A stretch of DNA of 64,000 nucleotides from Selenomonadaceae bacterium (GCA_017428215.1 JAFRRH010000064.1:93486-157485); one strand, 5' to 3'. Shown: positions 18,038-27,602, counted from the stretch's first letter. Numbers and translations are program-made. The notes: generated by a model from the sequence alone, not told the origin.

Positions 18038-19033
18038 TTATCGTTTGCAAAGTTTGATGAGGATTCTTTCTAAAATTTCAATATCTGCGCGACCTGTCTT
18101 TAATTTAAAATCTGCCTCTGCCAATTCGATAAAAGTTTCCTCTAAAAGTTTTTCCGAATAAGTTTTGGCAACCTCTGAAAATTTTTGTGCAATGTAAGGA
18201 TTCATTTCAAGCGGCTCGCCCAATCGTCGTCCTGTGATTCCCTGCGCCATGAAAAATTTTGCTCTTATAAGGCGGCGCACGTGATTAACCAACAGTGTCA
18301 TCACTAGCGGAATTTTTGCGGGGATTCGTGCCTGCTGTTTTAAAAGGTAGAACGCTTTTTTAACCTTGCGTTCGTCAACGGCGTCCGTTAATGCAAAGTT
18401 CGATACTTCCGGCGGCGCAAGCATATTTTTCCGTAAATCTGCCGCTGTTATCTCGTTGCCTGTCACGTTAAGCGCAACTTTGTTTAATTCATTTTCCAAA
18501 TACCACAGCGAAATTTCCGGCAAAATTCCAAGCCGTTCGTTAAAATGCCGACGTGCCTCGCCGCGCATGATTTTTCCCAGCGATGAAAGTTTTTCGTTAA
18601 GCCACTCATCAACTTCCCACGAGCGCAGAGGATTTGCCTCTAATATCGCGCCGACTTGCGAAATTATTTTGTAAAGCTTGCGCCGCTTATCTGCCGTCTT
18701 CGCCGTGAAGATTACGTAATTTGTCGGTTGCATATCTTGCAAAATATTTTCGAGTCGCTCAATTTTTTTATCCGCGCTGAAAAACGTAGCGTTCTTAACG
18801 AGCACAACATTTTTCGGACTAAAGAAAGGCGAACTGTCAATCGCGCTGATAATTTCGCCGAGTGCAGGTTTAGTGTCACAGTCGAAGGTTATCAGCTCCG
18901 TTTGTTTATCAACGCCGAGCCGCGCCAAAATTTTTTCCCGCGCCTTATCGATAAAAAAAGTTTCCTCGCCGCTAAGCAGATAGACATTTTTAATATCGCC
19001 GTCGAGCGCGTCCATAAATTCTTTGAACTTCAA
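18038..19033 (-). CDS. holA: DNA polymerase III delta subunit
   Basis: The clamp-loader delta subunit, about 331 aa from the preferred start. The N-terminus MKFKEFMDALDGDIKNVYLLSGEETFFIDKAREKI is characteristic, and the C-terminal alpha-helical clamp-loader region (LVNHVRRLIRAKFFMAQG) is intact. It opens the sliding clamp during replication. The frame is open upstream to 19195, but that part overlaps alr on the other strand; the TTG at 19033 with AGGGGTGA just upstream is the better start. holA and alr are divergent, 33 nt apart. Confidence 0.87.
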   Translation of the reverse strand: MKFKEFMDALDGDIKNVYLLSGEETFFIDKAREKILARLGVDKQTELITFDCDTKPALGEIISAIDSSPFFSPKNVVLVKNATFFSADKKIERLENILQDMQPTNYVIFTAKTADKRRKLYKIISQVGAILEANPLRSWEVDEWLNEKLSSLGKIMRGEARRHFNERLGILPEISLWYLENELNKVALNVTGNEITAADLRKNMLAPPEVSNFALTDAVDERKVKKAFYLLKQQARIPAKIPLVMTLLVNHVRRLIRAKFFMAQGITGRRLGEPLEMNPYIAQKFSEVAKTYSEKLLEETFIELAEADFKLKTGRADIEILERILIKLCKR

Positions 19034-19066
19034 ATTATCACCCCTATTGATTGGAGATGTTTTAAA

Positions 19067-20176
19067 ATGATTCTTCGTGATGTTTATGCCGAAATTGATT
19101 TGAACGCCATACGCCATAACCTTACTGAAATTCGCCGCCACATTAACCCCGCGTCCAAACTCTGCGCGGTCGTCAAAGCCAATGCTTATGGGCACGGCGC
19201 GATTGAAGTTTCTAAAGTCGCCGTTGAATGCGGAGCCGATTTTTTAGCCGTCGCTACCGTCGATGAAGGTTTGGAACTTCGCCGCGCAGATTTTAGCTTG
19301 CCAATTTTGATTCTTGGTTTGATTCCTAAAGCCGCCGTTGATGTCGTCGTAGCAAACGATTTAACGCAAGCCGTTGTTGACTTTGAACTTGCCGAAAAAA
19401 TTTCTGACGCCGCGCAACGTCTTAACAAAGTCGCCAAAGTTCACTTGAAGATTGAAACGGGCATGGGCAGAATTGGCGTTGCGCCCGATAAAGCCGTTGA
19501 GCTTGCCGAAAAAATTTCTCGCTTGCCGAACGTCGAATTGGAAGGCGTCTTTTCGCATTTCGCCGACGCCGATAATCTCGATAGAACTTTTACGAATCAT
19601 CAAATAGAAATTTTCAAAGAGACGGCTAATAAGATTCGGGCGGCAGGTGTTGATATAAAAATTTTCCACATAGCAGAATCCGCCGCAATTCTCGACATTC
19701 CCGAAGCGCATTTTGATATGGTTCGTTCAGGAATTATAACTTATGGCTTGTATCCTTCCGCTGACGTTCGCCGCACGATTGAACTCAAGCCCGCTATGAA
19801 ACTCGTCGCGCGTATTGCTTATCTTAAAAAAATTTCTGCGGGAGTGTCGATAGGTTATGGGCGCGAATTTGTCGCCAAACGTGATTCGCTGATTGCGACG
19901 TTGCCGCTGGGTTATGCTGACGGTTATATCCGTGCCTACAAAAATTTTCATGTGGAGATTCGCGGACAACTTGCGCCGATTGCGGGGCGAATTTGTATGG
20001 ATCAAACTATGGTTGATGTGACAGATATTGACGGCGTTAAAATTGGCGATGAAGTAATTTTATTCGGCTCCGATTTGATTTCGATTGACGACGCCGCACG
20101 CCATTTGAACACGATTAATTACGAGATAACCTGCCTTATATCTGCGCGGGTGCCAAGAGTTTTCAAAAGGCTCTAA
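19067..20176 (+). CDS. alr: Alanine racemase
   Basis: A 369-aa PLP-dependent enzyme that makes D-alanine for peptidoglycan. The PLP lysine lies in AVVKANAYGHG near residues 37-47 and the catalytic tyrosine in SIGYGREFV near 260. The C-terminal beta domain contains the expected GRICMDQTMVD block. ATG 19067 with GGAGATG at 19053 fits the family N-terminus; the open frame upstream is antisense to holA. Downstream lies the third palindromic element. Confidence 0.93.
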   Translation: MILRDVYAEIDLNAIRHNLTEIRRHINPASKLCAVVKANAYGHGAIEVSKVAVECGADFLAVATVDEGLELRRADFSLPILILGLIPKAAVDVVVANDLTQAVVDFELAEKISDAAQRLNKVAKVHLKIETGMGRIGVAPDKAVELAEKISRLPNVELEGVFSHFADADNLDRTFTNHQIEIFKETANKIRAAGVDIKIFHIAESAAILDIPEAHFDMVRSGIITYGLYPSADVRRTIELKPAMKLVARIAYLKKISAGVSIGYGREFVAKRDSLIATLPLGYADGYIRAYKNFHVEIRGQLAPIAGRICMDQTMVDVTDIDGVKIGDEVILFGSDLISIDDAARHLNTINYEITCLISARVPRVFKRL

Positions 20177-20393
20177 GTTTGGCGAAAAATTTTGCCTTCC
20201 ACAATCTAAATTTAAATTCCGTTAATCCGAAACGCGGGTCGCTTTAAAAGCGACGGAACAGTTAGCGCGATTTGACGATAAAAAATTTTCAGATGGTCGC
20301 CGCGATTTAACGTTTTAAAAGATATTTCTGACTTTGGCAAAGAATTTTGCTTTCCACAATCTAAATTTAAATTCCGTCAATCCAAAGCGCGGC
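20176..20393 (+). repeat. Palindromic element copy 3 with duplicated gene end
   Basis: The 3' end of the deacetylase gene occurs twice: a relic copy at 20176-20237 and the working copy at 20331-20393, about 90% identical. About 93 bp lie between them, beginning with the palindrome GTCGCTTTAAAAGCGAC (20238-20254), then GGAACAG, TTAGCGCGATT, an A/T stretch and TCGCCGCGATTT. The relic copy read on the minus strand still encodes KFFAKLRAF plus a stop, whereas the present gene ends KFFAKVRNIF using bases of the element. Confidence 0.72.
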
Positions 20394-21079
20394 TTGCGAA
20401 TGTGGACGCGATAAAGTTCATAAGGATTCGTCGCCAAAGTATTCAAGCCCGCCTCGCCAGTTACCGCCGTCAAATAATTTTCCTCGCGCAAAATTTTTTC
20501 TATATCGGTATTAAACGCGCCGTTCGGATAAGACAAGCTGTAAATCGTCTGCAAGCCGCTCCACTCCAGAAAAATTTTCGAGTCGCGAATTTGTTTAAGG
20601 CGGGTTGTCGCGTCCAATGAAGTCAGCGGTAAATGGTCGGCAGTATGTGAGCCGATTTCAATTCCGCGTCTTTGCATGTCCTTAAGCTCGTCAAGCTTGA
20701 GGTAATTTTTTTTGCCCAGCTCGTTGGTTATGACGTAAACAACCGCCGTCATGCCGTGCGCCTCTAAAATCGGCAACATCGTCGTATAATTATCTTCGTA
20801 GCCGTCATCGAAGGTTAGCACAATCGGCTTGTCGGGTAAAGTGCCCTTGCCGTGAACGACGCGCATAAAATCTTGCAGTGTTATCGTCGTGTAGCCTTCC
20901 GCCTGCAAATAATCCAACTGCGCGGCGAATTCGGCGGGCGGCACGTTATAAACTTCAAAGTCGGGATCAAGCTGTTCATCTGTCACTTGATGATATTCTA
21001 AAATCGGGAAACCTTCAGGCTCCGGCAACATAAAAATTATTAAACTCAAAATAAAAACTGCTCCGCAGATGATTCGCAA
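20315..21079 (-). CDS. Membrane-anchored polysaccharide deacetylase
   Basis: A 254-aa protein with an N-terminal hydrophobic anchor (IICGAVFILSLIIFML) and a NodB-type deacetylase domain. The metal and catalytic motifs are LTFDDGYEDN (Asp pair) and SHTADHLPL (His ligands). Likely substrates are N-acetylated wall or exopolysaccharide sugars. TTG 21079 is chosen because GGAGGTGA lies 5 nt upstream; the longer frame to 21100 runs through that site. The final residues and stop come from the palindromic element downstream. Confidence 0.82.
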   Translation of the reverse strand: MRIICGAVFILSLIIFMLPEPEGFPILEYHQVTDEQLDPDFEVYNVPPAEFAAQLDYLQAEGYTTITLQDFMRVVHGKGTLPDKPIVLTFDDGYEDNYTTMLPILEAHGMTAVVYVITNELGKKNYLKLDELKDMQRRGIEIGSHTADHLPLTSLDATTRLKQIRDSKIFLEWSGLQTIYSLSYPNGAFNTDIEKILREENYLTAVTGEAGLNTLATNPYELYRVHIRKPRFGLTEFKFRLWKAKFFAKVRNIF

Positions 21080-21098
21080 TTCAATCACCTCCGCGAGC

Positions 21099-21128
21099 AT
21101 TTTATCATGTTGAAAAATTTTTTTGCAA
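21099..21128 (-). promoter_or_regulatory. Promoter of the deacetylase gene
   Basis: On the minus strand TTGCAA (21128-21123) and TAAAAT (21104-21099) are 18 nt apart, ending about 20 nt upstream of the preferred start codon. Confidence 0.45.
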
Positions 21129-21154
21129 GGAGTTATTTAAATTGATAGCATTGT

Positions 21155-22000
21155 TTAATCGTAGCTTAGCCATGTAAAGATAAAAATCGCGATTGAAACT
21201 ATTCCGTTGCGCATGAAGTAAGCTTGAGTGACTTCGCGATAATCATTAGGGCGAACAATCGCATGCTGATAAATTAAAGCCAACGCCGCAATCGCCACGC
21301 CAACGAAATAAAATTTGCCTAAACCGAGCATAAACCCGACGATTATAAAGCAGACGATTGACACGACGTGAAGACCTTTTGCGATATTCAAGGCACCCGC
21401 CGCGCCATATTTTGTCGCTAAGGAGTGGAGCCGTTGAGATTTGTCAAATCGCTCATCTTGTGCGCCATAAACCGCGTCGAAAGCTCCAATCCACAGCGCG
21501 ACCGCCACGCATAAAATTATCATCGGCAGAGAAATTTTTTCGGTAATGGCGACCCACGCTCCCGCCGGAGCCATTGCGATTGCCACGCCTAAACATAAAT
21601 GACACCATGCGGTAAATCTTTTCGTGAACGGATAAATTATAAATGGAATTGCGGCGACGGGCAAAAGTTTTAAGCAAATCGGCGGCAACTGCGCGACCGT
21701 AACGACGAGGACAATCATACACAGCAGGATAAAAATTAATGCCTCGCCTTTGGAAATTTCGCCGCGCACCATTGCCCGATAAGATAATCGCGGCTGAAGT
21801 TTATCGTATTTTAAATCGGCGATATTGTCGATTGCGATTGCCGCCCACCGCGCAGAAGTTATCGCCAGCAAAATTAAAATGACTGTCCAAAAGTCGGGGT
21901 GCCCGTCCGCCGCCATAAATGCACTTGCCAACGCGAACGGTAAACTAAAAATTGTGTGTGGCAGTGCTACGTTGTTTGCATGTGATTTAAATTTATTCAT
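21155..22000 (-). CDS. UbiA-family prenyltransferase
   Basis: A 281-aa integral membrane protein with eight or nine predicted hydrophobic segments. Both Asp-rich prenyl-diphosphate motifs of the family are present: DNIADLKYDKLQPRL near residue 60 and DAVYGAQDERFDKSQRL near 180. UbiA-type enzymes prenylate aromatic rings in quinone synthesis; in an anaerobic Bacillota this is likely a menaquinone-pathway (MqnP-like) enzyme, but no pathway neighbours support that here. It overlaps the kinase gene by 4 nt. Confidence 0.82.
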   Translation of the reverse strand: MNKFKSHANNVALPHTIFSLPFALASAFMAADGHPDFWTVILILLAITSARWAAIAIDNIADLKYDKLQPRLSYRAMVRGEISKGEALIFILLCMIVLVVTVAQLPPICLKLLPVAAIPFIIYPFTKRFTAWCHLCLGVAIAMAPAGAWVAITEKISLPMIILCVAVALWIGAFDAVYGAQDERFDKSQRLHSLATKYGAAGALNIAKGLHVVSIVCFIIVGFMLGLGKFYFVGVAIAALALIYQHAIVRPNDYREVTQAYFMRNGIVSIAIFIFTWLSYD

Positions 22001-22749
22001 TGCTTTTCAAAGTCGCCGTCGGGTAAAAGTTTCCAAGTCTCATCCGCCCGCGCAGAATTTTTTAAGACGCGCTCAATATTTTTGCCGTCGCTGAAGTCGA
22101 AAAATTTTTCAGCTTCCTCACGAGACTTGCCGCCCGCAATTTTCCGATTAATCAGCCGTTCGCGCAAAAAGTGCGGTTCAGCGTCAATGAACACAGAATA
22201 ATCAGCCAGCACGCGGACATTTGTCCAGCCCGCCTCTTTGAGCAAAAGATAATTGCCTTCAATCAAAATTATATCATCCTCGACGCTCCAATAATCTGGC
22301 AATACGTCATGAATTTTTCTGTCGTAAATATTCCAGTTGGTACCTTCAGAGCGGACTTCGCGAATTTTTTCAACGAGTAAATCCACATCAAAAGTTTCGG
22401 GCGCACCTTTAATATCGCGCATTAAAATTTGCTCGCCGTCGCGTTCAACCGTCGTGACGTTCATATAAGCCGCCGTGTAGTGATAGCCGTCCATTGGCAA
22501 GGCGCGAATAACTTCAACTTCTCTGGAACGTTCGTGGCTAAGTTGCTCCAAAAATTTTGCCAGCGTCGATTTTCCGGCTCCAGGCGGCGCGACAAGATAC
22601 GCGATAACTTTTCTGTCCATTGTCATTTTTAAATCGGTCAACTCGTGCAGAAACGGCATAAAAATTTCTTCGACGGTTGACTCGCTGAATTTAACTTCCT
22701 GCCACAGCCCGTTGACTTCCATATTGTACGTTAAAAAGTTTTTCTCCAT
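21997..22749 (-). CDS. P-loop nucleoside/nucleotide kinase family protein
   Basis: A 250-aa P-loop kinase related to the uridine kinase/pantothenate kinase group. The Walker A motif is APPGAGKSTLAKFL near residue 54, MDGYHY matches the conserved substrate-binding Asp/His block near 87, and IEGNYLLL is a typical core strand. The phosphate acceptor cannot be predicted. ATG 22749 is preceded by GGGGAGG, which directly abuts a heptamer repeat. It overlaps the prenyltransferase gene, so the two are co-transcribed. Confidence 0.72.
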   Translation of the reverse strand: MEKNFLTYNMEVNGLWQEVKFSESTVEEIFMPFLHELTDLKMTMDRKVIAYLVAPPGAGKSTLAKFLEQLSHERSREVEVIRALPMDGYHYTAAYMNVTTVERDGEQILMRDIKGAPETFDVDLLVEKIREVRSEGTNWNIYDRKIHDVLPDYWSVEDDIILIEGNYLLLKEAGWTNVRVLADYSVFIDAEPHFLRERLINRKIAGGKSREEAEKFFDFSDGKNIERVLKNSARADETWKLLPDGDFEKQ

Positions 22750-22760
22750 AATTCCTCCCC

Positions 22761-22797
22761 TTTAGCTTTTAGCTAATAGCTACAAGCTAACAGCTAA
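22761..22797 (-). repeat. Heptamer tandem repeat (TTAGCTN)
   Basis: Read on the minus strand this is five near-perfect 7-bp units: TTAGCTG, TTAGCTT, GTAGCTA, TTAGCTA, AAAGCTA. It starts inside the last codons of the relE-like gene, supplies its stop codon, and ends at the ribosome-binding site of the kinase gene. Confidence 0.75.
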
Positions 22798-22983
22798 TCT
22801 TCCGACGCGATAACGCCAATGACCCTCCCAACCGCCTTGCAATGCTTTACCAATTCTGCGCGGATTTTCGCAACCCACCAAGTTTTTATCAATCCACTTT
22901 ATGATTCGATTACGAACGGGCGCATCAAGTTTGTTAAGTTTTTTTATTACATGCGGATCGTAATCTATGCTGTATTTTTTCAT
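22780..22983 (-). pseudogene. RelE/ParE-family toxin, C-terminally truncated
   Basis: A 67-aa RelE-superfamily ribonuclease-like protein (YSIDYDPHVIKKLNKLDAPVRNRIIKWI, then GGWEGHWRYRVG). Normal members continue after YRVG with a final beta strand pair and catalytic residues, about 20 more amino acids. Here the frame enters the heptamer repeat, reading RLAVSL and then a stop. The product probably lacks full toxin activity. It overlaps the antitoxin gene by 4 nt, the usual arrangement. It could retain binding to the antitoxin. Confidence 0.7.
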
Positions 22984-23210
22984 AACAATCCAAGCTCCCG
23001 TTTTAATTGTTCGTGCGAAATCGTCACGGGATTTTTCAGATATTCAGCGTAAGCCGCGTCTGCGTCGCGAATGTCTTCGTCGTCTTCGAGGTGGTCGAGC
23101 GCGGCTTGCTTAACATATTCCGAAAGGCTGATACCTTTTTTAGCCGCAAAACCTTTCATCAATTCGACAGCTCCTTCAGTGAAAGTTGCAGTCACTTCAA
23201 CCATTTTCAT
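22980..23210 (-). CDS. RelB/DinJ-like antitoxin
   Basis: A 76-aa protein: VEVTATFTEGAVELMKGFAAKKGISLSEYVKQAAL forms a ribbon-helix-helix DNA-binding fold, followed by an acidic C-terminus (DDEDIRDADAAYAEYLKN) that would bind the RelE-type toxin. ATG 23210 is preceded by GAAAGGAGCG. Being first in the pair, it would repress its own promoter, as is usual for this class. The partner toxin is truncated, so the module may be decaying. Confidence 0.75.
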   Translation of the reverse strand: MKMVEVTATFTEGAVELMKGFAAKKGISLSEYVKQAALDHLEDDEDIRDADAAYAEYLKNPVTISHEQLKRELGLL

Positions 23211-23226
23211 TTTAATCACGCTCCTT

Positions 23227-23727
23227 TCAAGAAAAATCTCCGCGCTTGACGAGTTCACGAGCCGCCTTGCCCGTTAAATGTTCAATCGTCATAACGGGTA
23301 CAACCAACGCGCTCAATCTGCCGAGTTCCTTAGCACGACGCTCCGCGCTTGCCGCCGAAGAATATTTATCTGCTAAAAGTTCAAGCCCGCGCAGTTTATC
23401 GGGGTCGTCGTTATCCTCGACAATCCTTATCCGCCCAAAGGCAATTACGCTGCTGAAATATGTCGTGAACTCTTCGGAAATAACTTCGTGGCGGTCGACG
23501 ACGCAAAACGAAACTTTATCGTTATTCTTAATCGCGTCAAGTTTGTGTCCGGTCTTCGCGCTGTGGAAATAAATTTTGTTGCCCTCGACGGCGTAATTAA
23601 TCGGTACAGCGTAACTATAACCGTCATCGCCTGAAAGTGCCAATACTCCAAAGTCACCTTCGCGCAAAATTTTTTCCGCCGCCTCTTGCGACAAAATCTG
23701 TTTACTGCGCCTCATTTCCCTAAACAA
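23227..23727 (-). CDS. Pyridoxamine 5'-phosphate oxidase-like flavoprotein (NimA-like)
   Basis: A 166-aa split-barrel protein. The N-terminus MRRSKQILSQEAAEKIL followed by GVLALSGDDGYSYAVPINYAVEGNKIYFHSAKTGHKLDAI matches the NimA/PNPOx-like flavin-binding group common in Bacillota; the His in HSAKTGHK fits the family. The substrate is unknown, though some relatives reduce nitroimidazoles. The TTG start at 23727 with GGGAG upstream is plausible; ATG 23715 is an alternative. It directly follows the gene ending at 23734. Confidence 0.8.
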   Translation of the reverse strand: MFREMRRSKQILSQEAAEKILREGDFGVLALSGDDGYSYAVPINYAVEGNKIYFHSAKTGHKLDAIKNNDKVSFCVVDRHEVISEEFTTYFSSVIAFGRIRIVEDNDDPDKLRGLELLADKYSSAASAERRAKELGRLSALVVPVMTIEHLTGKAARELVKRGDFS

Positions 23728-23733
23728 ATTTAC

Positions 23734-24117
23734 TCAACTCCCTGCAGAAACTCCGTCTTTGATGAGCTTGGCAAGTTTATCGCTTTCCTTAGCCGCGCTG
23801 TCAATCTTCATAATTTCGCGGCGGCAATCTTTAAGCGTTTTAATTGCGTCATCAATTTTTTTGAGCGTGAGGGTATTCTCGTCGGCGGCGAGCTTTTTTA
23901 TTGCCTGCCTACAACTTTTGAAGAGTTCGTCTTTCAAACTAGCGCGGGAACGTTTGCGATTTTCAATCTCCCGTGCGAGTTTATCGAGTTGCTCCATAGT
24001 GTGAATCGCCGCGAGGTAATCGTACTTCATCTGCGCGGAAAGCGGAACTTCCAAGTCATTCGCGTCGGTGACTGTGCCCATTTCTACTGCGTCTTTGAAT
24101 CTGTCAAGCGTTGCCAT
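23734..24117 (-). CDS. Hypothetical helical protein
   Basis: A 127-aa, charged, almost wholly helical protein with coiled-coil character (LDKLAREIENRKRSRASLKDELF, KKIDDAIKTLKDCRREIMKID). I do not recognise the family; there is no signal peptide or membrane segment. ATG 24117 with AGGGGG upstream is preferred to the longer frame, which would run into pnp. It is likely transcribed with pnp, 13 nt upstream. Confidence 0.55.
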   Translation of the reverse strand: MATLDRFKDAVEMGTVTDANDLEVPLSAQMKYDYLAAIHTMEQLDKLAREIENRKRSRASLKDELFKSCRQAIKKLAADENTLTLKKIDDAIKTLKDCRREIMKIDSAAKESDKLAKLIKDGVSAGS

Positions 24118-24130
24118 AAAAAATCCCCCT

Positions 24131-26455
24131 TTATCTATCTCGTCTGCGACGTCCGTCACGAGAATTTTTCAAGTCTTTAAAATCTTTAATCGTCCGTGAT
24201 TCACTGCGTCTCGGCGGGCGGTCGTTACTTCTTTGTTGCCTATCATTACTTCTTGGCGAGCGGTCATCATTGCGCGGCGGGCGATCATTGCTTCGCGGTC
24301 TATCAAAAGTTCTTTGCGAACTATCACTACTGCGCGGACGGTCAAAAGTTTTCGGCTTAGGCGAATCGCCCTCAAGTAAGGCGCGGTGGCTAGCATTAAT
24401 TCTGCCTTTCTCGTCAATCTCGGTAATTTTAACTTTGAGCATGTCGCCAACTTTAACGGCGTCCTCAACAGTCGGAATTCGTTTATCGGAAAGTTGCGAA
24501 ATGTGACACATAGCCTCTTTACCAAAAGCAATTTCAACAAATGCGCCCGTCGGAATAATTCGCGTAACAGGTCCCTCGTAAACTTGCCCAATCGTCACAT
24601 CTCGAACAATCTGTTCAATAATCTCAACTGCGCGGTCAATGCCCTCGACGTTGCGGCTCGTAACGAAAACTTGTCCGTCGTCGTTAATATCAATGTCAAC
24701 GCCCGTTTCTTCGATAATTCTGTTGATAATCTTGCCGCCCGTGCCGATAACCTCGCGAATCTTATCAACGGGAATTTTAAGTGTACGAACTCGCGGAGCA
24801 TACGGCGACAAATCGGGCGCAGGTTCGCTGATAACTTCAAGCATTTTGCCCAAAATAAAACTTCTGCCGCGCTTAGCTTGCGCCAATGCGTCGCTCAAAA
24901 TTTCTCGTGAAATGCCCGCAACTTTAATATCCATTTGAATCGCCGTGACGCCTTCGGTTGTGCCCGCAACTTTGAAGTCCATATCGCCAAGCGCGTCTTC
25001 CATGCCTTGAATATCCGTTAAAATCGTGTGCGCGTCGCCGTCTTTAACCAAACCCATTGCCACGCCGCTGACGGGACGTTTAATCGGAACGCCAGCTTGC
25101 ATTAAACTTAACGTACTGCCGCAAACACTGCCCATTGAACTTGAGCCGTTGCTCTCCAAAACCTCTGAAACTAAACGAATCGTATAGGGAAAATCTTCAG
25201 TCGACGGAATGACGGGAACTAAAGCCCGCTCCGCTAATGCTCCGTGACCAATTTCGCGACGACCGGGACTCCGCGCAGGACGTGCCTCGCCGACGCTGTA
25301 ACCTGGAAAATTGTAATGGTGTATGTAATGTTTGGTATATTCCGGCTCAAGCCCGTCAATAATCTGTTCGTCGCCAATCGCGCCCAAAGTTGTAATCGTT
25401 AAAACTTGCGTCTGTCCACGTGTGAAAAGTCCAGAGCCGTGCGTCCTTGCGAAAAGTCCAACCTCGCAAGTAATTGGGCGAACTTCCTCAAGCTCGCGAC
25501 CGTCGGGACGAATTTTTTCATGCGTTATCATTTTACGCACGACTTCTTTTTCCACTTTATAAAAAACCGCGCCGATGTCTTTCTCAACGTTCGGATAATC
25601 TTCGACGGGAAATTTTTCTAAAAGAGTTTCGACGACTTGAGTTTTAACCTCGTCAAGTGCCGCCTCGCGTGCCAATTTGTCGGGGTTGCGAACGACGGTA
25701 TCAATTTTTTCCGTTGCAAGCTCCCGAACTGCCGCGTCAATTTCCTCGTCTGGTTGGAAAAGTGTAACTTCTTTTTTCTCTTTACCGACGGCGGCTGTTA
25801 TTTCTTCTTGGAACGCGACAATCTTTTTAATTTCCTCGTGCCCAAATAAAATCGCTTCCAAAACAATTTCTTCCGGCAACTCTTTAACGCCCGCCTCAAC
25901 CATCATTACGGCATCTTTGGAGCCAGCAACGATTAAATCCATTTCCGAAATATCAAGCTGTTCTTTAGTCGGATTGATAATAAACTCGCCGTCAATGCGT
26001 CCGACGTGAACACCCGCAATCGGTCCGGCAAAGGGAATATCACTTACACAAAGTGCACAGCTCGCGCCAATCATGCCGGCAATTTCGGGCGCGTTATCCT
26101 CGTCAAAGCAAATCACCGTTGCGATAATCTGTACGTCGTTTCTAAAGCCGTCGGGGAAAAGCGGTCTAATCGGTCTGTCAATCAGTCGGCTCTTGAGGAT
26201 TGCGCTAGTTTGCGGACGACCTTCGCGCTTAATGAATCCGCCAGGAATTTTGCCTGCCGAATACATTTTTTCCTCGTAATCGACAGTCAGCGGGAAGAAA
26301 TCGACGCCTTCGCGAGGTTCAGCAGACATTGTAGCCGCAACTAAAACCGCCGTGTCGCCGTAGCGTACGAGAACTGCGCCGTTAGCCTGTTTAGCCATTT
26401 TGCCATGCTCGACGATTAATTTTCTGCCGCCAAGTTCCATTTCAAAAGTTTCCAA
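24131..26455 (-). CDS. pnp: Polyribonucleotide nucleotidyltransferase
   Basis: PNPase, 774 aa, the phosphorolytic 3'-5' exoribonuclease of RNA decay. Two RNase PH domains ([16 protein letters not shown] start; [20 protein letters not shown] block in the second), a KH domain ([21 protein letters not shown] near residue 560) and an S1 domain ([20 protein letters not shown] near 625) are in order. A non-canonical tail of about 70 residues follows, rich in Arg, Asp, Asn, Ser and Pro with repeated SNDRP-like units. TTG 26455 has GAGGAGG 8 nt upstream, so the longer frame to 26500 is unlikely. Confidence 0.94.
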   Translation of the reverse strand: METFEMELGGRKLIVEHGKMAKQANGAVLVRYGDTAVLVAATMSAEPREGVDFFPLTVDYEEKMYSAGKIPGGFIKREGRPQTSAILKSRLIDRPIRPLFPDGFRNDVQIIATVICFDEDNAPEIAGMIGASCALCVSDIPFAGPIAGVHVGRIDGEFIINPTKEQLDISEMDLIVAGSKDAVMMVEAGVKELPEEIVLEAILFGHEEIKKIVAFQEEITAAVGKEKKEVTLFQPDEEIDAAVRELATEKIDTVVRNPDKLAREAALDEVKTQVVETLLEKFPVEDYPNVEKDIGAVFYKVEKEVVRKMITHEKIRPDGRELEEVRPITCEVGLFARTHGSGLFTRGQTQVLTITTLGAIGDEQIIDGLEPEYTKHYIHHYNFPGYSVGEARPARSPGRREIGHGALAERALVPVIPSTEDFPYTIRLVSEVLESNGSSSMGSVCGSTLSLMQAGVPIKRPVSGVAMGLVKDGDAHTILTDIQGMEDALGDMDFKVAGTTEGVTAIQMDIKVAGISREILSDALAQAKRGRSFILGKMLEVISEPAPDLSPYAPRVRTLKIPVDKIREVIGTGGKIINRIIEETGVDIDINDDGQVFVTSRNVEGIDRAVEIIEQIVRDVTIGQVYEGPVTRIIPTGAFVEIAFGKEAMCHISQLSDKRIPTVEDAVKVGDMLKVKITEIDEKGRINASHRALLEGDSPKPKTFDRPRSSDSSQRTFDRPRSNDRPPRNDDRSPRSNDRQQRSNDRPPRRSESRTIKDFKDLKNSRDGRRRRDR

Positions 26456-26582
26456 ATTTTTTTCCTCCTCATTATTTATCACGCCGCTAACCTTCGACAC
26501 AAAAACATTTTTTCCTGTACAAATTGGCTTGCTTTTAATCGCTGGCAGTGTGATAATTATTTTAAAAACGGAGGCTAGACGA

Positions 26583-27602
26583 TTGAAAAATCTATTCGGG
26601 TTGACTTTAGCAGAATTGGAAACAGAACTTGCGCCGTTGCCAAAATTCAGAGCAAAACAAATCGCCGCTCACATTTATAAACACAGCATGAAAAATTTCG
26701 ACGAAATGAACGACTTACCTAAAAATCTGCGCGGGGAATTGGCTACACGTTATGAAATAAAAATCGCTGAACTTTTAAAGCGCGTGGATTCTAAAGACGG
26801 CTTGACGACGAAATTTTTATTGGGCTTAGTTGACGGCGCGGCGATTGAAGTTGTCTTAATGCGTCATGACTATGGTAACAGCGTTTGCATTTCAAGCCAA
26901 GTCGGCTGTCAAATGGGTTGCAAGTTTTGCGCGTCAACGCTTAAAGGTTTGGAGAGAAATTTGACGGCGGCGGAAATGTTAGGCGAAATTTTTTTTGCCA
27001 ATGAAATTCTCGGCAAAGTTGTTGATTCGATTGTTATAATGGGAACGGGCGAACCGCTTATGAATTATGACGAGCTGATTAAAATGTTGCGTCTTTTGCA
27101 CGAAGATTATTGCTTAGGCATGAGCTATCGTAAAATTACAATCTCGACGTGCGGCATTGTTCCCGCGATAAAAAAATTACGCGACGAAAAAATTCCCGTC
27201 ACGCTGTCAATTTCGTTGCACGCGCCCGACGATAAATTACGTTCCGCACTCATGCCGATTAACTCCGCGTTTGATTTGAAAAGTTTGCTCGCGGCTGGCA
27301 ATGATTATGCTCAATCGACGGGGCGGCGTGTCACCTACGAATATATTTTGATTGGCGGCGTAAACGACACGGAAGAACAAGCCCGACGCCTCGCCAAAAT
27401 TTTAAGTGGGCAACTTGCCAACGTGAATTTGATTCCGTTTAATCCCGTCAACGAACGAAGTTTTAGCCCGCCGACAAATCACGCCATTAAAAAATTTTTC
27501 CATTTTCTAAACACGCACGGTATAGGCGCGACAATTCGCAAGGAAATGGGCGCAGATGTCAACGCCGCCTGTGGTCAACTTAGAGCAAAAATTACGCGAT
27601 AA
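26583..27602 (+). CDS. rlmN: 23S rRNA/tRNA adenine-C2 methyltransferase
   Basis: A 339-aa radical SAM enzyme that methylates A2503 of 23S rRNA and A37 of some tRNAs. The iron-sulfur motif is [11 protein letters not shown] (CxxxCxxC) near residues 105-115; the [11 protein letters not shown] and IPFNPV blocks and a late Cys (NAACGQL) used in catalysis are present. TTG 26583 with ACGGAGG upstream gives the family N-terminus LFGLTLAEL. The frame is open further 5' but only antisense to pnp. It is divergent from pnp. Confidence 0.92.
   Translation: MKNLFGLTLAELETELAPLPKFRAKQIAAHIYKHSMKNFDEMNDLPKNLRGELATRYEIKIAELLKRVDSKDGLTTKFLLGLVDGAAIEVVLMRHDYGNSVCISSQVGCQMGCKFCASTLKGLERNLTAAEMLGEIFFANEILGKVVDSIVIMGTGEPLMNYDELIKMLRLLHEDYCLGMSYRKITISTCGIVPAIKKLRDEKIPVTLSISLHAPDDKLRSALMPINSAFDLKSLLAAGNDYAQSTGRRVTYEYILIGGVNDTEEQARRLAKILSGQLANVNLIPFNPVNERSFSPPTNHAIKKFFHFLNTHGIGATIRKEMGADVNAACGQLRAKITR

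Noticed and set aside
18656..19066. N-terminal extension of alanine racemase
   Set aside because: The open frame upstream is antisense to holA, and the ATG at 19067 with a Shine-Dalgarno gives the family N-terminus.
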